A stretch of DNA of 15,926 nucleotides from the NCBI GenBank assembly GCA_036508635.1, contig DATCGY010000205.1, positions 1-15,926 on the forward strand, written 5' to 3'. This document shows, one piece after another, positions 5,836 through 13,827 of this stretch. The first letter of the stretch is position 1. Every line of letters starts with the position of its first letter. The notes under the pieces are model-generated. The model was not told the origin of the DNA. It saw nothing but the letters and a program-made list of their open reading frames with translations, and searched no databases. The translations under genes were made by a program, and so were the position numbers. The stretch comes from FEN-727 sp036508635 (GTDB lineage: Bacteria; Actinomycetota; Geothermincolia; Fen-727; Anoxymicrobiaceae).

Positions 5836-6780
5836 TTGAAGAACGGAGTACTGGTCGTTGGCAGTATGAACATGGATCTGGTGGCCGTCGCACCGCACAT
5901 ACCTGCGCCGGGTGAATACATCCACGCCTCCGGGTTCCATGTCGTAACGGGAGGGAAGGGAGCAAACCAGGCGCTTGCTTCTCACCGACTCGGAAGCGAA
6001 ACGAAGCTGCTCGCCAGGGTCGGCGATGACAGCTTTGGACGGATACTCATCGAGAAGCTCGAGGCCGAAGGCGTTTCCACCGAGCTCGTAGGCGTAGCCC
6101 CCGGTTACGCCACTGGTGTAGCGCTGATTGTGGTTGAAGAGCATACGGGCGAGAACACCATCGTGGTGGATCCCGGTGCCAACCGATCCATGACCGTCGA
6201 GGACCTTGACGCCGTCGACGCCTGTCTTCAGACCACCGCGGTTGTGTTGTTCCAGCTCGAGATACCTGTTGATGTCTCGAAGGAGGCCTCTGTGCGCGCT
6301 CGCGCACGTGGTGCCTTAACGATCCTTGACTCGGGCCCGGCTCTAAGGGCCGATGCGTCGGTGGCCCCTTTCTTTGATGTCATATCTCCTAACGAGCCGG
6401 AGCTTGAAGCCCTTACCGGAAAGCCGGTAACGGGCCTGCGGGCCGCCGCCTCCGCGGCGCAAGGCCTGCTGATCGACGGAGTGAGAATGGTCGTCGTGAA
6501 GATGGGAGGCTCGGGGGCCCTACTTGTCGAAAAGGAAGGTGCCAGGCACTTTCCGGCGTATGACGTGGCGTGCCTGGATTCGACCGGCGCGGGCGACGCG
6601 TTCACCGCTGGGCTGGCCTGCGGCCTGGCCGAGGAAATGAACCCCACTGAGGCGGTTGCTTTCGCCAATGCCGCCGGGGCCATCGCGGTCACGGTCGTGG
6701 GGACCCAGCCATCGATGCCAACCCGCGCCAGGGTCAAGGAGTTGATGGACTCGCAAAACGTAAAGAGCAGGGAGCTATGA
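5836..6780 (+). CDS. rbsK: Ribokinase (PfkB family), TTG start
   Basis: Phosphorylates ribose (or a related sugar) with ATP to ribose-5-phosphate in the cytoplasm; 314 residues, normal for RbsK. Landmarks: NMDL near residue 13 in the sugar-binding N-terminal part, PfkB signature 1 TGGKGANQA (38-46), NEPELEALTG, and signature 2 DSTGAGDAF (248-256), in which the Asp of GAGD (254) is the catalytic base. The ribokinase-type C-terminal GTQPSMPTR is also present. Two TTG codons are in tandem (5833 and 5836); the second is preferred because AAGGGGG (5823-5829) is then 6 bases away rather than 3. The stop overlaps the next start (ATGA), pointing to coupled translation with the potassium channel gene. 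A CG-centred palindrome upstream may be its operator. Other PfkB kinases are possible, but the motif set fits ribokinase best. Confidence 0.9.
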   Translation: MKNGVLVVGSMNMDLVAVAPHIPAPGEYIHASGFHVVTGGKGANQALASHRLGSETKLLARVGDDSFGRILIEKLEAEGVSTELVGVAPGYATGVALIVVEEHTGENTIVVDPGANRSMTVEDLDAVDACLQTTAVVLFQLEIPVDVSKEASVRARARGALTILDSGPALRADASVAPFFDVISPNEPELEALTGKPVTGLRAAASAAQGLLIDGVRMVVVKMGGSGALLVEKEGARHFPAYDVACLDSTGAGDAFTAGLACGLAEEMNPTEAVAFANAAGAIAVTVVGTQPSMPTRARVKELMDSQNVKSREL

Positions 6781-7814
6781 GGAGACTGCGGCGCCGCGTA
6801 AGAGAATCGAGGTACGCAAGGCACATTTTCATTGCCGCCTCCATCCTGGCTTCGGTGATAGTCATCGGCGTGATCGGCTACGTGCTGATAGAGAAGATGA
6901 CGTTCACTCACGCGCTCTACATGACGATAATAACCATCTCAACGGTTGGCTACCGCGAAGTCGAACCACTGGGCACCGGCGGCGAGTATTTCACAATGTT
7001 CGTCATAGCTACCGGTGTCAGCGCGGTGCTCTTCTTTCTCGCGGGGCTGTTCGAGTATGCCGTCAGCGAAATGCTTGGCGACGTCTGGGGGCGAAGGAGG
7101 ATGATGATCAACATCTCGAAGCTATCCAGCCACTACATTATCTGCGGGTACGGCAGGGTCGGCAGGAGCGTCGCCGACGAGCTTGCCGAGCACGCCAAGA
7201 AGTTTGTTGTCATCGAGCGCGATGAGGAGGCCTTCGCGCAGTGCATGCGGGACGGTTACTTCGCTATCAATGGCAGCGCAACAGAGAACGAGGTCCTGGT
7301 CGATGCAGGCATCGAGCGGGCTGTCGGGCTCGTGAGCGCGCTTCGTTCCGACGCCGACAACGTTTTCGTCGTACTGAGCGCACGGACCATGAACCCCAAC
7401 CTGCTGCTCATAGCCAGGGCTGATCAGCTCGAGTCGGAACAGAAGCTCGAGATGGTTGGGGCTGACAGGGTCATATCTCCACACAAGATCGCCGGCAAGA
7501 GGATGGCGAACCTTATGGTCAGGCCGGGCGCTTGCGAGTTCCTCGACGTCGCCATGGCCCAGAATATCCCGGAATACTTTCTGAGCGAGATCAAGGTGGG
7601 GGAGACCTCGGCTCTGCTCGGAAGGTCGATAAAAGAGAGCAAGCTCAGGGAGCGCACCGGCGTGACAGTGCTGGCGGTCAGAAAGCTTGATGAACAGGCT
7701 TTCAACCCGAATCCTTCCGTCGACGCGGTGATAGAGAAGGGTGACATCCTCGTGCTGATAGGCACACCGGAACAGATGGCACTCATGGAGGTCGCAAACT
7801 CGGGCAAGAAGTAG
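6777..7814 (+). CDS. Potassium channel subunit with RCK (TrkA-N/TrkA-C) domains
   Basis: A 345-residue MthK-like channel. A basic N-terminus (MRRLRRRVRE) is followed by TM1 (about 17-38), a pore helix with the selectivity filter TVGYRE (56-61), and TM2 (about 71-95). The filter has Arg-Glu where many channels have Gly-Asp, a variant common in this bacterial subgroup. The RCK-N Rossmann domain runs from about 118 to 235 with the nucleotide-binding motif GYGRVGR (124-130) and an acidic E147 at the end of strand 2. RCK-C (TrkA-C) covers about 255-335. It should form a tetramer in the inner membrane gated by a ligand on the RCK ring. ATG at 6777 overlaps the ribokinase TGA, and the binding site AGGGAG lies in the end of that gene. 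The next gene starts 14 bases after the stop. Why a channel sits between two sugar-related genes is unclear. Confidence 0.93.
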   Translation: MRRLRRRVRESRYARHIFIAASILASVIVIGVIGYVLIEKMTFTHALYMTIITISTVGYREVEPLGTGGEYFTMFVIATGVSAVLFFLAGLFEYAVSEMLGDVWGRRRMMINISKLSSHYIICGYGRVGRSVADELAEHAKKFVVIERDEEAFAQCMRDGYFAINGSATENEVLVDAGIERAVGLVSALRSDADNVFVVLSARTMNPNLLLIARADQLESEQKLEMVGADRVISPHKIAGKRMANLMVRPGACEFLDVAMAQNIPEYFLSEIKVGETSALLGRSIKESKLRERTGVTVLAVRKLDEQAFNPNPSVDAVIEKGDILVLIGTPEQMALMEVANSGKK

Positions 7815-7828
7815 CCCTGGAGGGTTCT

Positions 7829-10312
7829 TTGACATTCGCAAGCGCTGAGAACGGAAAGATCAGAGTAGAGTTCAACAAGCCCGGTGTCCATCCGTTTATC
7901 ACGCTATCCGTTCGTGGCGACGGAGCCTGGCGCCCCGTCATGCGGCTGGGAGCCAGGCACGTCCGTTACCTGCACAAAGGCGCGTCGTTTCCGCGCCTTG
8001 TGGTTAACGGCAATGAGGCTGAATCTGCCGTCGGCGTCCAGATGAGCGTACTGCCCGAAGGTGATGGTGCGGTGGTCACCGACGCCCGCGGAGGGCTTTC
8101 CATCCGGACGCGGCTGACGATTGAGCGCGGTGCGCCGCTCGTCCACGTCGTACACGCTCTCGTCCCGGACGAGGAGACGAAGGTCAACAGGGTTTTCGAC
8201 CGCTACGATTTCACTTGCTGCCCCGGAGAAGAAGGCTGCGACTCGCTCGACTATCATTTCGTGCCGCACCTCAGGCCGCGGTCCGATATGGTTATCTCTG
8301 ACCAGGTCTTTCGCTCGCCCGTCGTCATGATGAGGCGAGAAGACGTGTTCTTTGCGCTCATTCCCGACCTCGAGCTCCTGGAGCCGGTGTACCGCACGAC
8401 CGGCGCTCGCTATTACATGGACTTCCTTGCCTCCGGTGGGGAGAACCTTTGTCCGAGCACGTCGTTCGGCCTGGGGCGGACGCGAGTCAAAGGCCACACA
8501 TACTTCGAGAACGACTTCCAACGCGAGACCAGGTTCGCCGCAGGCAGGGAGTTTGTCGTCGCTTATTATCTCGCACTGGACTGTAACGGGTTCGGCGCCG
8601 CTGACGTGGTTTCATTCCTGTGGGAGCGCTTCGGCAGGCGCTATCTCACCGGGGGCCTGCCTCAAGTGACCGGGTGGGACCGTTATGCCGCGGCCGGTCT
8701 CGAGCGCATGTTCAAGAGCCAGGATCTCTACAGGCGTTTTTCACTCGAAGGCCAACCTTGCGGCGGGACGGTTGCGATGCACTTCGTCACGCGAAAGGGC
8801 GTGCGCTTGATGGACCTTGGCGAGCTGCGCCGGTACCTCGGATACCAGGACCTGGCTCTATCCGCGTCGCGAGGCATAATCGAGCTTGTGAGCGAGCATC
8901 CCCGTTCGAGCCTGCTCGAGAAGGCTCTGTACAGGTACGGACCCAAGGTCCCACCCGGCATCATGTTCCAATCCTGGTTCAACAACCTGCGCAGCGCTTA
9001 CGGGGCCTACTGGTTCGCCCGCAAGTGGCACGACAGCGAATTGCTCGAGAGCGCGCTTGCCGTAAAGAACCTGGCGATACTTGCTCCGCGAGACCATGGA
9101 GCTTCTCCGGCGGTCTGCTATGCGACCGACCAGGGGACGTTCTGGTCCGCGGGCACGCGCGGTTTCAAACATTTCGACTGGCATCACACGGCGGACTGTG
9201 CCACTACCGGGTACTATATGACCCAATGGTTCAGGGACCATGAGGGCGACCCGAGACTGATCGGTAGGTGTCACGAGCTCGCCCTTTTCCTCATGTCCGC
9301 ACAGCTTCCTTCGGGTGCGTTCCCCGCGTGGGTGAAACCTGACGGGTCCAAACCCATTTCGGCGCCGGAGCTGAGAGAGAGCGCGACCACGGCATGTCCC
9401 GCGATGTTTCTTGCCCAGCTCTTCATGGTGGAGAATGACGTCCGTTACCTCGAGTCGACTCTGAGGGCGATCGACTTTCTGGCGGCGGAAGTGATACCGG
9501 GTCAGAAGTGGTTCGATTACGAGACGTTCTACTCGTGCTCCCGGAAGAGGCTGGGTTTCGTGGATCCCAATACGAAGACCGTGCCCCAGAACACGATGAG
9601 CATGTACTGGGCGGCAGAGGCCCTGCGCCTGGCATTCACGGCCACGCTGGATCCCAATTACCTGCGGATGGGCCTCCAGGTGCTCGACCACCTATGCCTG
9701 TACCAGCAGGTGTGGGATCCGCCGTTCCTTTCCATCAACGCGTTCGGCGGCTTCGGCTCGATGAACACCGACGCCGAGTGGAACGACGCAAGACAGGCGC
9801 TGATGGCGCCCCTGTTCATGGATTACTACAGGGTCACCGGAAAATCGGAGCATATGGAGCGCGGCATAGCGGCGCTTCGAGCTGCTTTCACGCTGATGTT
9901 CCTGGATGAGAACACGCTCGTTGCCCCCGGCAACATGAAGGACGCGCCGACCGAAGAGACCGGCTCCGTGGCGGAGAACTACGCTCATTTTGGTTACGAC
10001 CACAGGGTGCCGGGGTTCCTCGACTCGGATTGGGGGGCCGGGAGCGCCTGTCATGCCGCTGCATACGTTCAGAGGCACTACGGAGATATCTACGTAGACC
10101 TCGACAGAGAAGCGGCGTTCGGCATCAACGGGTGCAGGGTCGAGGATTATAAGCTGGAGGGCCGAAAGCTGTCCCTCCACGTCGAAAAGCAGATCGATTC
10201 GGGTGTCGAGGTGGCCGTCAAGCTCGCAGGCGGACGCCGGGACCTGGACATCGTGGTCAACGGGATGCCTGCCAGAAAAGCCCCGCTTGGAGAGCACAAA
10301 GTGTTGCTGTGA
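7829..10312 (+). CDS. Large unknown protein, six-hairpin-glycosidase-like, cytoplasmic
   Basis: An 827-residue protein without signal peptide or membrane segment. I do not recognise a named family. The first ~270 residues are beta-rich (alternating hydrophobic strands such as LSIRTRLTIE), fitting a beta-sandwich. Residues ~280-750 are helical with repeated Trp/Tyr/Gly-rich loops, as in (alpha/alpha)6 toroid glycosidases or lyases: DWHHTAD (450-456), FDYETFYSC (562-570), PQNTMSMYWAAEAL (586-599), FGGFGSMNTDAEWNDARQ (639-656) and DHRVPGFLDSDWGAG (725-739). The tail after ~755 is again beta-rich. Acidic residues in these loops (D450, D456, E565, D648, E650, D653) are candidate catalytic residues. 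TTG at 7829 is chosen because GGAGGG ends about 5 bases upstream and nothing homologous-looking precedes it. It is the third gene of the ribokinase-channel operon, 14 bases after the channel stop. A carbohydrate-active role is inferred. Confidence 0.85.
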   Translation: MTFASAENGKIRVEFNKPGVHPFITLSVRGDGAWRPVMRLGARHVRYLHKGASFPRLVVNGNEAESAVGVQMSVLPEGDGAVVTDARGGLSIRTRLTIERGAPLVHVVHALVPDEETKVNRVFDRYDFTCCPGEEGCDSLDYHFVPHLRPRSDMVISDQVFRSPVVMMRREDVFFALIPDLELLEPVYRTTGARYYMDFLASGGENLCPSTSFGLGRTRVKGHTYFENDFQRETRFAAGREFVVAYYLALDCNGFGAADVVSFLWERFGRRYLTGGLPQVTGWDRYAAAGLERMFKSQDLYRRFSLEGQPCGGTVAMHFVTRKGVRLMDLGELRRYLGYQDLALSASRGIIELVSEHPRSSLLEKALYRYGPKVPPGIMFQSWFNNLRSAYGAYWFARKWHDSELLESALAVKNLAILAPRDHGASPAVCYATDQGTFWSAGTRGFKHFDWHHTADCATTGYYMTQWFRDHEGDPRLIGRCHELALFLMSAQLPSGAFPAWVKPDGSKPISAPELRESATTACPAMFLAQLFMVENDVRYLESTLRAIDFLAAEVIPGQKWFDYETFYSCSRKRLGFVDPNTKTVPQNTMSMYWAAEALRLAFTATLDPNYLRMGLQVLDHLCLYQQVWDPPFLSINAFGGFGSMNTDAEWNDARQALMAPLFMDYYRVTGKSEHMERGIAALRAAFTLMFLDENTLVAPGNMKDAPTEETGSVAENYAHFGYDHRVPGFLDSDWGAGSACHAAAYVQRHYGDIYVDLDREAAFGINGCRVEDYKLEGRKLSLHVEKQIDSGVEVAVKLAGGRRDLDIVVNGMPARKAPLGEHKVLL

Positions 10313-10345
10313 GCAGGAGGCTGGCTCTGAACCCGAATCGGGAGT

Positions 10346-10438
10346 CTACTTCTTGTTCTTGTGACGGTTCTTCTTAAGTTGCTTCTTGTGCTTCTTCTTG
10401 CGCATCTTCTTGCGCCGCTTCTTGATGACTGAACTCAT
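10346..10438 (-). CDS. 30-residue bS22-like small ribosomal protein (AURKAIP1/COX24 domain)
   Basis: A very small gene of 30 codons plus TAG. The protein begins MSSVIKKRRKKMRKKKHKK and is about 60 percent Lys/Arg, with two His residues spaced in the basic tract. This is the characteristic xSVIKKRRKxMxKKKHxK pattern of the AURKAIP1/COX24 family, whose mycobacterial member bS22 binds the 30S subunit near the decoding region. The start is the ATG at 10436-10438 with GAGGGG about 14 bases upstream, slightly far. The gene is converging with the 827-residue gene and lies downstream of the histidine kinase on the same strand, with its own candidate promoter in the gap. Presence of this family supports an actinomycetote-like host. 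Recognition is by motif, and the gene is so short that automatic callers often miss it. Confidence 0.88.
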   Translation of the reverse strand: MSSVIKKRRKKMRKKKHKKQLKKNRHKNKK

Positions 10439-10471
10439 CTAACTTGTTATTTCCCCTCTTCCGGGTACCTG

Positions 10472-10500
10472 ACAATACAACAGGGAGAATCCTACCACAA
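10472..10500 (-). promoter_or_regulatory. Candidate promoter for the bS22-like gene
   Basis: On the minus strand TTGTGG (10495-10500), 17 bases, then TATTGT (10472-10477). The spacing is ideal, but the hexamers match only 3 and 4 of 6. It lies in the 103-base gap after the histidine kinase, where a constitutive promoter for a ribosomal protein is expected. Confidence 0.3.
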
Positions 10501-10541
10501 AGAAAGCGTGAGTGGCACGTCCAGGGAAGGTTAGCCGCGCG

Positions 10542-13500
10542 TCAGGCCGGCGTGATGTAGTCCTGGAGTGTGAACTCGAAACACGCGCCGTTGTCGTTGA
10601 ACGCTCGGATCGTACCGCCGTATACGTGTACGATCTTTTCCACCGTTGCGAGGCCGATGCCCGTATCGCCGTCCGAGGTCGCGTAGAACGGCAGGAAGAT
10701 ATTGTCGATCGCCTTCGGGTCGATACCGCTGCCGTTATCGCAGACAGAGTAACGGTGGAGGCCGACCTCGTTGCGGCCTCCGTACGAAACGTGTACCTCG
10801 GGTTTGCGATTATCGTTGTGGCTTATCGAGTTCTGGACGAGGTTGGCGAAGAGCTGGTACATGTGCGTCGGATTCGCGATCACGTGTCCCAGGTTCGCGT
10901 CGAGCTTTATCTTGAACTTGCGCTTCTTGATCTCTTCCGCCCGTTCGCCAAGGACGCGCTCGATGACAGAGGCGATGTCCACGTCGCTGACCTCCCACGG
11001 ATTCTGACCTGCCTCCGCGAGATCCAGAAGGTCGTCGATGAGGGCTGTCGATTTCTTGACGTTGGATTCTATGATACCGACGAGCTCTTGAGCGCTCTGG
11101 GTCGCCTGTTCGTTCCACTCGCCTTTCGAAAGGCCTCGCAACGCGAGGGCGGCAGCCATCATTGAAGACAGCGGACCCTTGAGGTCGTGCGATACCACGT
11201 GGGCGTAGCCATCCAGCTCGCTGTTCAGTAACTGGAGCTCGTGCTCCGCTTTCTTGCGCTCGGTCACGTCGCGGATTACGTCGATGTACCCCCTTGGATT
11301 GCCGTTACGGTCCTTGAGCACGGCCGAGTTGACCTCGCCGATTATCAAAGTGCCGTCCTTCTGGCGAATTGTGAGCTCTACGTTTCTGACGGCGCCGTCC
11401 TCCAGGACTTTACCCACAGTCATAACGACTTTTTCCCACTCCTCGGGAGGAACGAGCTCGCGACCGTTGATGCTGATGATCTCGGATTGATCCTCGCATC
11501 CATACAGGTCGGCCGTCGCCCGCGAGCAATCGATGACGTTACCCTCCAAATCGAAGACAGTGACCGCATCAGGAGAGGCGTAAAGGAGCGTGCGATAGAG
11601 CTCCTCGGATTCGCGTAGCACATCCTCGGCACTTTTCCGGTCGGTGATATCCCTGATGATGACAGTGAAGTTAATCAGGCCACCGACCTTCCAAGTGGAG
11701 CGCGAAAGCTCCATAGGGAACTCGGTGCCATCGGCGCGCAGGCCGGCCATCTCGAAGATCCTGCTGGGAGTCTTGTCTTCTGTCACCTCGCGTAGCATCG
11801 ATTGCATTCGGGCCTCTCGAAGACGTTTCGGCAGGATGGTGGTCAGAGGCTTGCCCATCATCTCGTCAGCTCCGTATCCAAATATATGCTCGGCGCTGGC
11901 GTTCCAGAACGTGATCAGGGCGTTGCTGTCGGCGCAGATTATCGCTTCCATCGCGGTTTCGGCCACGGACCTGAAGCGCTCCTCACTATCCTGCAGCTTT
12001 TCGAGGGTTCGGCTGTCGCGAAGCGCAACCGAGGCGACCTCTCCGAATGCCGAAGCCATGAGCGCGTCACGGCCGTTGAAGCCGCCGGGCTTATTTGCGA
12101 AACCGATCATGCCGGCGGGCTCGCCGTCGACCAGAAGGGGGGCGATGAGAACGCTCTCGACCTTGAAATTCTCATCGGGCATCCGCCGGGCCCAATCACT
12201 GTCCGGGAAGTCGTTGTGGTAAAACGCCTTGCCGGACATGAAAGCCGGCGTGATGAGCTGTTCGATAGGCATGCGGCTCAGTCCATCGAAGCTCGTGCGA
12301 AGCGCTTCCGGTTCGACGAAGAGGACCTCGGGCTCGGCGCTTCTCTCATCGATCAAGGCCAGGTAACCGGAGCCCGAACCAACGAGCTTCCAGCAGAGGT
12401 TGAAGATGTCTCTCGCCGCTCTATCGAAATCTTTTTGCTCCAGGACGAGGCGTGTGCTCTCGAGCAACGCGGTGATCTCTTCGCGGCGCTCGTTGGTCTC
12501 TTTGATGACGTTTCTCAGTGCGTCCTCGGCGCGCTTGCGCTCCGAGATGTCGCGACCGGTCCCGGCGACTCCTAGAGGGTTGCCTTCGCGGTCCCTGATA
12601 AGCGAGCCTGTCATCTCGTAGGGGATCTTACGCCCGTCTTTGTCTAGTATCATCGCGTCGAGCTTGCGAGACTCGCCGGTCTGCGTGACATTTTCGACCA
12701 GGGCCCTGAGGCGCATGTAATCTTCGGAGGAGAGGAACTCGTAGGAATGCATTGCCCCGATCTCCTCGTCAGAATAGCCTGTCACTTCTCCAAGGCTCCG
12801 GTTCCACTTGTAGAAGCTGCCCGAGAGGTTCGCGACCACGAAGATGTCCTGGATCGCGTCGAGAGCGTCATCGGTGAAAGCGCGCTCGTCGTCGAGAGCC
12901 TTCTTAGCCGAAACCCGCTCGCTGATATCGCGCGCCACGACGATGTAGCGGGTGCCGCGGCGGGTTATCACCTCTTTTGCCGTCATCTCAACGGGAACGA
13001 CAGTGCCGTCTTTTCGAACGTTTTCGAATACTATACGAGCGCCTTCGACGAGCGTGGCAACGGCTTCCTCGAACTCATTTCTCCTCGCTGGTGGGACGAG
13101 ATCGAGGGCGGATTTGCCCTGCAGTTCCGTGACCTCGTAACCGAGCATCCGGCACGCGGCCCTGTTGGCGTCTTCGATGATGCCATCGGGTGTCTCGATA
13201 AAGAGCAGATCAGAGGCCTCGTTGAAGAGCGTGTGGTAGAAAACCTCGCTCTCGCGAACGGCTTCGATGGCTTTGACCAGGATGTATTCGTGAAGAGCTT
13301 TTGTAACAGCCTGCGGGAGGGTGGTCGCCAGTTTTTCGTTCTTGACAATGTAACCCACTGCTCCACGCTGGAATGCGAGCGAGGCTACGTTCTCGTCGCC
13401 GCGCCCGGTGACCATTATTACCGGAGGATGCTTTTCCGAGGCCGTTATCTCGGACAGGAAGTCCAGGCTTAAGCCGTCCGGAAGATGGTAGTCGAGGGTT

Positions 13501-13670
13501 ATGAGGTCGAACGCAGACCCACGCATTCTCATGCGGGCCTCATCAAGGCTGTCGGCTATCTCGACTTCCGCCGACGATTTTACCTCCAGCAGTTGCCGGA
13601 ATACGTCCGCTGTTTCAGGCTCGTCCTCAATTATCAGTATTTTTGGATGGCCATCCGGCTCGGGTTTCAT
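10542..13670 (-). CDS. Soluble multi-sensor histidine kinase: REC-PAS-PAS-GAF-PAS-PAS-HisKA-HATPase
   Basis: A 1042-residue signalling kinase without any membrane segment, so it should sense cytoplasmic cues. Domains in order: receiver (about 9-127) with acidic pocket E15-D16, phospho-acceptor D60 in ITLDYHLPDG, T88 and K110; PAS (about 141-253) and PAS (about 262-379), each ending in the DISER-type PAC motif; GAF (about 400-553); PAS (about 562-679) and PAS (about 686-805); HisKA with H828 in VSHDLKGPL; and HATPase with the N box NLVQNSISHN (943-952), DNGSGID (978-984) and GIGLATV (1004-1010). All catalytic motifs look intact. A receiver at the N-terminus makes it a link in a phosphorelay: an upstream kinase probably phosphorylates D60 and tunes this kinase. 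AGAGGTGAAAG directly before the ATG at 13670 is a strong ribosome binding site. No response regulator gene is adjacent, so its output partner is elsewhere. Confidence 0.95.
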   Translation of the reverse strand: MKPEPDGHPKILIIEDEPETADVFRQLLEVKSSAEVEIADSLDEARMRMRGSAFDLITLDYHLPDGLSLDFLSEITASEKHPPVIMVTGRGDENVASLAFQRGAVGYIVKNEKLATTLPQAVTKALHEYILVKAIEAVRESEVFYHTLFNEASDLLFIETPDGIIEDANRAACRMLGYEVTELQGKSALDLVPPARRNEFEEAVATLVEGARIVFENVRKDGTVVPVEMTAKEVITRRGTRYIVVARDISERVSAKKALDDERAFTDDALDAIQDIFVVANLSGSFYKWNRSLGEVTGYSDEEIGAMHSYEFLSSEDYMRLRALVENVTQTGESRKLDAMILDKDGRKIPYEMTGSLIRDREGNPLGVAGTGRDISERKRAEDALRNVIKETNERREEITALLESTRLVLEQKDFDRAARDIFNLCWKLVGSGSGYLALIDERSAEPEVLFVEPEALRTSFDGLSRMPIEQLITPAFMSGKAFYHNDFPDSDWARRMPDENFKVESVLIAPLLVDGEPAGMIGFANKPGGFNGRDALMASAFGEVASVALRDSRTLEKLQDSEERFRSVAETAMEAIICADSNALITFWNASAEHIFGYGADEMMGKPLTTILPKRLREARMQSMLREVTEDKTPSRIFEMAGLRADGTEFPMELSRSTWKVGGLINFTVIIRDITDRKSAEDVLRESEELYRTLLYASPDAVTVFDLEGNVIDCSRATADLYGCEDQSEIISINGRELVPPEEWEKVVMTVGKVLEDGAVRNVELTIRQKDGTLIIGEVNSAVLKDRNGNPRGYIDVIRDVTERKKAEHELQLLNSELDGYAHVVSHDLKGPLSSMMAAALALRGLSKGEWNEQATQSAQELVGIIESNVKKSTALIDDLLDLAEAGQNPWEVSDVDIASVIERVLGERAEEIKKRKFKIKLDANLGHVIANPTHMYQLFANLVQNSISHNDNRKPEVHVSYGGRNEVGLHRYSVCDNGSGIDPKAIDNIFLPFYATSDGDTGIGLATVEKIVHVYGGTIRAFNDNGACFEFTLQDYITPA

Positions 13671-13693
13671 CTTTCACCTCTACGCGAGGCGCA

Positions 13694-13703
13694 GTTCGCG
13701 AAC
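13694..13703. promoter_or_regulatory. GTTCGCGAAC palindrome in the histidine kinase leader
   Basis: A perfect 10-bp CG-centred palindrome 23 bases upstream of the histidine kinase ATG, in a 157-base spacer that is AT-rich further upstream (13740-13800). It could be a repressor site overlapping the leader or chance in GC-rich DNA. I see no convincing -35/-10 pair in the spacer. Confidence 0.25.
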
Positions 13704-13827
13704 GTCATCGACTCATGATAGTTGAACAGATTCAGCCGCTTTGCGATGCTTATTTCCAGATAAAACTAGTATCTCTCGATAAATGATATCACAAGCACTA
13801 CCCTCTGGCTTTTTCCAATTTCAAGAT

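Noticed and set aside
10332..10342. CCCGAATCGGG palindrome between the 827-residue gene and the bS22-like gene
   Set aside because: Four to five pairs with a minimal loop and no T-run; may be chance in GC-rich DNA, so not called as terminator.
11802..12575. 257-residue plus-strand frame over the histidine kinase
   Set aside because: Shadow caused by GC-rich codon structure of the kinase; no motifs and no start signal.
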